This document shows, in pieces, positions 7,374 through 10,132 of a stretch of 10,132 bases of DNA. The stretch is from Burkholderiaceae bacterium (lineage in GTDB: Bacteria; Pseudomonadota; Gammaproteobacteria; Burkholderiales; Burkholderiaceae_D). Location: contig JAIELO010000139.1 of the NCBI GenBank assembly GCA_019752915.1, forward strand, positions 1 through 10,132. The letters run 5' to 3'. Position 1 is the stretch's first letter. Each line of letters opens with the position of its first letter. The notes below the pieces were generated by a model. That model saw only the letters and a list, made by a program, of their open reading frames with translations. It was not told the DNA's origin and ran no database searches. The translations under genes were made by a program, and so were the position numbers.

Positions 7374-8729
7374 TCAGCGGCCAAGGTAGTATTCAGGCAG
7401 CACCAGCGTCACTTCCAGACCACCATCGACATGGTTGGACAGCACCACGCTGCCGCCATGCTGTTCGGCGATGTTACGGGCAATGGTCAGCCCCAGCCCG
7501 GTACCACCGGAGCTGCGCGAGCGCGAACTTTCCACCCGGTAGAAGGGCTCGAACACGCGCGCCATCTGGTCCTGATCGATGCCGGGACCGCCATCACGGA
7601 TGCGGATGCGCCCTGCGCCCATCAGCCGCTCCACCGAGACATGGGCGTAATGACCATACTTGACGGCGTTATCGATCAGATTGCCCAGACAGCGGCGCAG
7701 CGCCAGTGGCCGTCCCATTACGGCCATCGCCGTATGTCCGCGCAGCTCGACCACCTGACCGGCATCGCTGGCATCGCTGCACACGCTATCGAGCAAGGCA
7801 TCCAGATCGAGCGGCTGCATGATTTCCGTGGAATCCATGCTGCGCGCCAGATCCAGCCCTTCTTTGACCATCTGCTGCATGGCCGACAGGTCATCGACCA
7901 GGCGCTGCTGCAATTCATCATCGTGCACTTTTTCCAGCCGCAAGCGCATGCGCGTCAGCGGCGTCTGCAGATCATGGGTGATCGCGGCCAGCATTTCGGT
8001 GCGCTGCTGGATGTGCTGACGGATGCGTGCCTGCATGGCATTGAAGGCCGCACTGGCCTGACGGATTTCCGCTGCGCCGCTCAGCACCACCGGCGGGTGA
8101 TTGATGTCATTGCCCAGATCCTTGGCCGCCTGTGCCAGCTGCTTCAGAGGCCGCACCGTCATGCGCGTCACCAGATAGGCCAGCGCGGCAATACTGAGCA
8201 GGAACGGCAGCATGGCCAGCAGTTCGCTATGCTGGGCTGCTGGCGCCGTGCGAGGGGGGAGTACCGACAGCTTCATCACGGTGCCATCGCGCAATTGCAC
8301 GGCCATGGTTTCGCAAGCGCCATGCCACTGGCTCGGGGCAAAGAAGTCGCGTCCCTTGCGCGGCAAGTCGCACACGGCGGGCCGCTCGGCCAGCGGGCCG
8401 AGGAGGATCTGCTTGCCAACCCGCTGTTGCAGGGCGGCCGAAAATTCCGTGGGCGGCAAAGCCATCGCCATCGCCAGCTCGGTCGCTTCGAGCTTGACGG
8501 TCCCCCGTCCCGCCACCCGCAGATAAGTGGGACGCGACGCCGGCGGCAGCACATCGGCCGTGGTCACTAACTGTTCGGCGCGCTCCAGTGCATGGAAATC
8601 GCGGTAGCGTTCGATCGCGCGGGTGCGTTCGCCCACCGCCAGCCACTGGGTCAGCGCAGCCGAGGCCACGATACCGAGCAATAGCACCACAAACACGCGG
8701 CCCGTCATCGAACCGAAAAAGGCCCTCAC
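7374..8729 (-). CDS. Sensor histidine kinase of an OmpR/EnvZ-type two-component system
   Basis: 451 aa. It senses an envelope signal and phosphorylates the adjacent response regulator. In order: TM1 at about 11-30; a periplasmic sensor domain of about 140 residues with two cysteines, C120 and C139; TM2 at about 170-188; a HAMP linker at about 189-240; and a dimerisation/phosphoacceptor helix with H252 in ITHDLQTPLTR, the EnvZ-like H-box. The catalytic ATPase domain has an N-box (GNLIDNAVKYG, 349-359), a G1 box (DGGPGID, 379-385), an F-box (FEPFYR, 393-398) and a G2 box (GGTGLGL, 408-414). All catalytic residues are present. The start is GTG at 8729, overlapping the regulator's TGA (GTGA), with GGAG 8 nt upstream inside the regulator gene, indicating translational coupling. 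The ligand is unknown. The context, next to an efflux pump and a Spy-like protein, suggests an envelope-stress or toxic-compound signal. Confidence 0.95.
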   Translation of the reverse strand: MRAFFGSMTGRVFVVLLLGIVASAALTQWLAVGERTRAIERYRDFHALERAEQLVTTADVLPPASRPTYLRVAGRGTVKLEATELAMAMALPPTEFSAALQQRVGKQILLGPLAERPAVCDLPRKGRDFFAPSQWHGACETMAVQLRDGTVMKLSVLPPRTAPAAQHSELLAMLPFLLSIAALAYLVTRMTVRPLKQLAQAAKDLGNDINHPPVVLSGAAEIRQASAAFNAMQARIRQHIQQRTEMLAAITHDLQTPLTRMRLRLEKVHDDELQQRLVDDLSAMQQMVKEGLDLARSMDSTEIMQPLDLDALLDSVCSDASDAGQVVELRGHTAMAVMGRPLALRRCLGNLIDNAVKYGHYAHVSVERLMGAGRIRIRDGGPGIDQDQMARVFEPFYRVESSRSRSSGGTGLGLTIARNIAEQHGGSVVLSNHVDGGLEVTLVLPEYYLGR

Positions 8730-9454
8730 GCGTGCGGCTCCATGGTCACCTGACCGGCCAGCACATAGCCGCCATTCCGCACGGTTTTGATGATTTGCGG
8801 CAGGCGCGCATCTTCGCCCAGTTTCTGGCGCAGGCGGCTGATCTGGATGTCGATCGAGCGGTCGAAGGGATCGGCATCACGGCCTTGTGTCAGATTCAGC
8901 AGCTGGTCGCGGTTGAGTACCCGGTTGGGGTGTTCGAGGAACACTTTCAGCAGGCGGAATTCGGCGCCCGACAGCATGATCACGATGCCGTCCGGATTGA
9001 GTAGGTGACGCGCGGTCAGATCCAGCGTCCAGCCGGCGAAGCGCAGCAAATGCGCCTTGTCGGCAGCACCGCCACTGGGCATGGCATTGCTGCGTCGCAG
9101 CACGCTACGGATGCGGGCCAGCAGCTCACGCGGCTCGAACGGTTTCGGCAGGTAATCGTCGGCGCCCATTTCCAGACCGAGGATGCGATCCAGCGGTTCG
9201 TTACGGGCGGTCAGCATGATCACCGGTAGGGTAGACTGGGCACGCAGCTTGCGGCACAGCGTCAGGCCATCGTCGCCGGGCAGGTTCAGATCGAGCACCA
9301 CCAGATCGGGACGTGCTTCGTCGAGCAGCTTCCACATGGCCAGTCCGTCGGCCGCCGCGAGCGTGCGGTAACCGTTCGATTCCAGATAATCGGCCAGCAG
9401 AGAACGGATGTCGCGATCGTCGTCGACGATCAAGATTGTAGATGTGGGTTCCAT
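8726..9454 (-). CDS. OmpR-family response regulator (DNA-binding)
   Basis: 242 aa from the chosen ATG. The receiver domain (about 6-118) has the acidic pocket D11-D13 (ILIVDDD), phosphoacceptor D55 (VVLDLNLPG), T82 (LTAR) and K104 (YLPKPF). A linker at about 122-137 leads to a winged-helix Trans_reg_C domain (about 138-235) with LSGAEFRLLKVF, the recognition-helix region DRSIDIQISRLRQKLGED and the wing IKTVRNGGYVL. The frame is open upstream for 48 more codons, but that extension resembles no receiver N-terminus and would span the intergenic repeats. ATG 9454 is preceded by GGGGA at 10 nt and places the receiver correctly. It is the first gene of the regulator-kinase pair and diverges from the Spy-like gene. 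It probably controls its own operon, the pump and the Spy-like gene; the paired TTGTAT boxes in the divergent region are the likely target (inference). Confidence 0.95.
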   Translation of the reverse strand: MEPTSTILIVDDDRDIRSLLADYLESNGYRTLAAADGLAMWKLLDEARPDLVVLDLNLPGDDGLTLCRKLRAQSTLPVIMLTARNEPLDRILGLEMGADDYLPKPFEPRELLARIRSVLRRSNAMPSGGAADKAHLLRFAGWTLDLTARHLLNPDGIVIMLSGAEFRLLKVFLEHPNRVLNRDQLLNLTQGRDADPFDRSIDIQISRLRQKLGEDARLPQIIKTVRNGGYVLAGQVTMEPHA

Positions 9455-9497
9455 GCGCTCATTATCCCCACTTCGCGTACTGCTGGGCAATCGGCAT

Positions 9498-9544
9498 TTG
9501 TATCGTCTTGTATATGCGGGCAGCGGCGAAACATCTGGATACAA
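9498..9544. promoter_or_regulatory. Candidate response-regulator operator: TTGTAT-N4-TTGTAT plus an inverted copy
   Basis: TTGTAT occurs at 9498-9503 and 9508-9513, a 10 bp period or one helical turn, and its inverse ATACAA at 9539-9544. The outer copies extend to a perfect 8 bp inverted repeat, TTTGTATC (9497-9504) and GATACAAA (9538-9545). OmpR-family regulators typically bind two direct half-sites about one turn apart, so the arrangement suits the neighbouring regulator. Possible -10 elements on the minus strand (TATACA, GATACA) overlap the boxes and lack good -35 elements, as is common at activated promoters. The assignment is inferred from spacing and position only. Confidence 0.45.
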
Positions 9545-9562
9545 AAAGCGCGGTAAAGGAAA

Positions 9563-9619
9563 CTTGGCGGCAACCTTGCACTGCCAAGATGGCTTCAACG
9601 CACTGCCTTTTGTAGTGCG
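9563..9619. repeat. Nested repeats in the leader of the Spy-like gene
   Basis: CTTGGC (9563-9568) and GCCAAG (9583-9588) form an inverted repeat with a 14 nt loop. GCACTGCC recurs directly at 9578-9585 and 9600-9607, a 22 bp period. CGCACT (9599-9604) pairs with AGTGCG (9614-9619) around a 9 nt loop. They lie 30-86 bp before the Spy-like start and could be operator half-sites or 5'-leader hairpins. Function is unknown. Confidence 0.35.
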
Positions 9620-9648
9620 ACCGTTCCATCACTGAAAAAGGAAACACC

Positions 9649-10132
9649 ATGAAAACCTTGCGCACTAGTCTACTGATTGCTGTTACCGTGCTGGGCATGA
9701 GTGCCGCCCGGGCACAGGAGAGCGCCCCGGCAGCGGCGCCTCATAGCGGCCCGGAGCGGGCCCAGATGCGGGTAAAAATGGGCGAGATGCATGCCAAACA
9801 TCAGGCGCGTCTGCATGATCTGCTGAAACTGACGTCCCAGCAGGAAGCCGCCTGGAGCACCTATCAGGCTGCCATCAAACCGGTGGCAGGCGAGCATGTC
9901 CGGCCCGATCGTGCGGCCATCGCGAAAATGACGGCACCGGATCGGCTAGCCAAAATGCTGGAACAGAGCAAACAGCGGCAAGCACAGATGGAAGCGCATC
10001 TGGCGGCCCTGACGAGCTTCTACGGCCAGCTCAGCGCCGAGCAGAAAGCCGTGTTTGATGACCATACGCCGGGTGGCGGCCACGGCGGTCACCCGATGTG
10101 GCGCGGGGCCCGCAGCGCGCAGCATCCGCACG
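9649..10132 (+). CDS. Periplasmic Spy/CpxP-family (LTXXQ) protein, 3' end cut off
   Basis: 161 codons are visible; the frame is still open at the window end. A signal peptide covers residues 1-22 (basic MKTLR, hydrophobic core, SAARA before the predicted cut), so the protein is secreted to the periplasm. The mature part is helical, charged and Met/His/Gln-rich, with the two family motifs LTSQQEAAW (61-69) and LSAEQKAVF (128-136), spaced as in Spy, CpxP and ZraP. Spy and CpxP are periplasmic chaperones and stress accessories, and CpxP also restrains its kinase. The visible end is Gly/His-rich (GGGHGGHPMW, then HPH), which might bind metal as in ZraP-like members. ATG 9649 follows AAAGGA at 6 nt spacing. 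The gene diverges from the response regulator across 194 bp, as cpxP does from cpxRA, which suggests control by that system. Confidence 0.88.
   Translation, partial: MKTLRTSLLIAVTVLGMSAARAQESAPAAAPHSGPERAQMRVKMGEMHAKHQARLHDLLKLTSQQEAAWSTYQAAIKPVAGEHVRPDRAAIAKMTAPDRLAKMLEQSKQRQAQMEAHLAALTSFYGQLSAEQKAVFDDHTPGGGHGGHPMWRGARSAQHPH

Noticed and set aside
7284..8570. Open frame of 428 codons on the plus strand opposite the sensor kinase
   Set aside because: It is antisense to the full histidine kinase. Its composition is rich in His, Gln and Arg without recognisable motifs.
9455..9598. N-terminal extension of 48 residues on the response regulator
   Set aside because: The residues precede the normal receiver start, match nothing expected, and would place the divergent regulatory repeats inside the coding region. 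ATG 9454 has a GGGGA upstream.
1..10132. CRISPR arrays, insertion sequences, tRNA or rRNA genes
   Set aside because: No spaced repeats of CRISPR size, no transposase-like protein with terminal repeats, and no recognisable tRNA or rRNA segments were seen on reading both strands.

Overview
The window looks like chromosomal DNA of a high-GC Gram-negative bacterium, most probably a betaproteobacterium of the order Burkholderiales and perhaps Oxalobacteraceae. This rests on the GC-rich, gene-dense sequence, the inner-membrane and periplasmic gene content, and the style of the RND pump and OmpR/EnvZ-type regulators. The family-level placement is an impression from protein sequence style, not a computed result.

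Six genes lie on the minus strand. Reading in transcription order from high to low coordinates they are: an OmpR-family response regulator (8726-9454), its sensor histidine kinase (7374-8729, GTG start overlapping the regulator's stop), a periplasmic adaptor of an RND pump (6136-7275), the RND permease (2995-6132, 3 bp after the adaptor), an FAD/NAD(P)-binding oxidoreductase (1074-2924), and a TonB-like membrane protein of unknown function (1-938, running to or off the left edge). One gene lies on the plus strand at the right edge: a secreted Spy/CpxP-family (LTXXQ) protein starting at 9649 and cut by the window end.

The genes read as an envelope-stress and efflux module. A membrane sensor with a periplasmic domain and its regulator sit directly upstream of a tripartite efflux pump, and diverge from a periplasmic Spy/CpxP-like chaperone. 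This resembles the enteric cpxP/cpxRA divergence and the BaeSR regulon (mdtABC plus spy) compressed into one locus. No outer-membrane channel gene is present, so the pump must borrow one encoded elsewhere. The 194 bp divergent region 9455-9648 holds a tandem TTGTAT-N4-TTGTAT repeat with a third, inverted copy, a plausible binding site for the response regulator, plus further repeats close to the Spy-like gene.

The least understood parts are the FAD/NAD(P)-binding enzyme placed behind the pump and the left-edge protein, which combines a His-rich CxxC N-terminus, one membrane helix, a TonB-like Pro/Lys linker and a C-terminal domain that I do not recognise. I see no RNA genes, mobile elements or CRISPR arrays. 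No gene-free stretch exceeds 200 bp.
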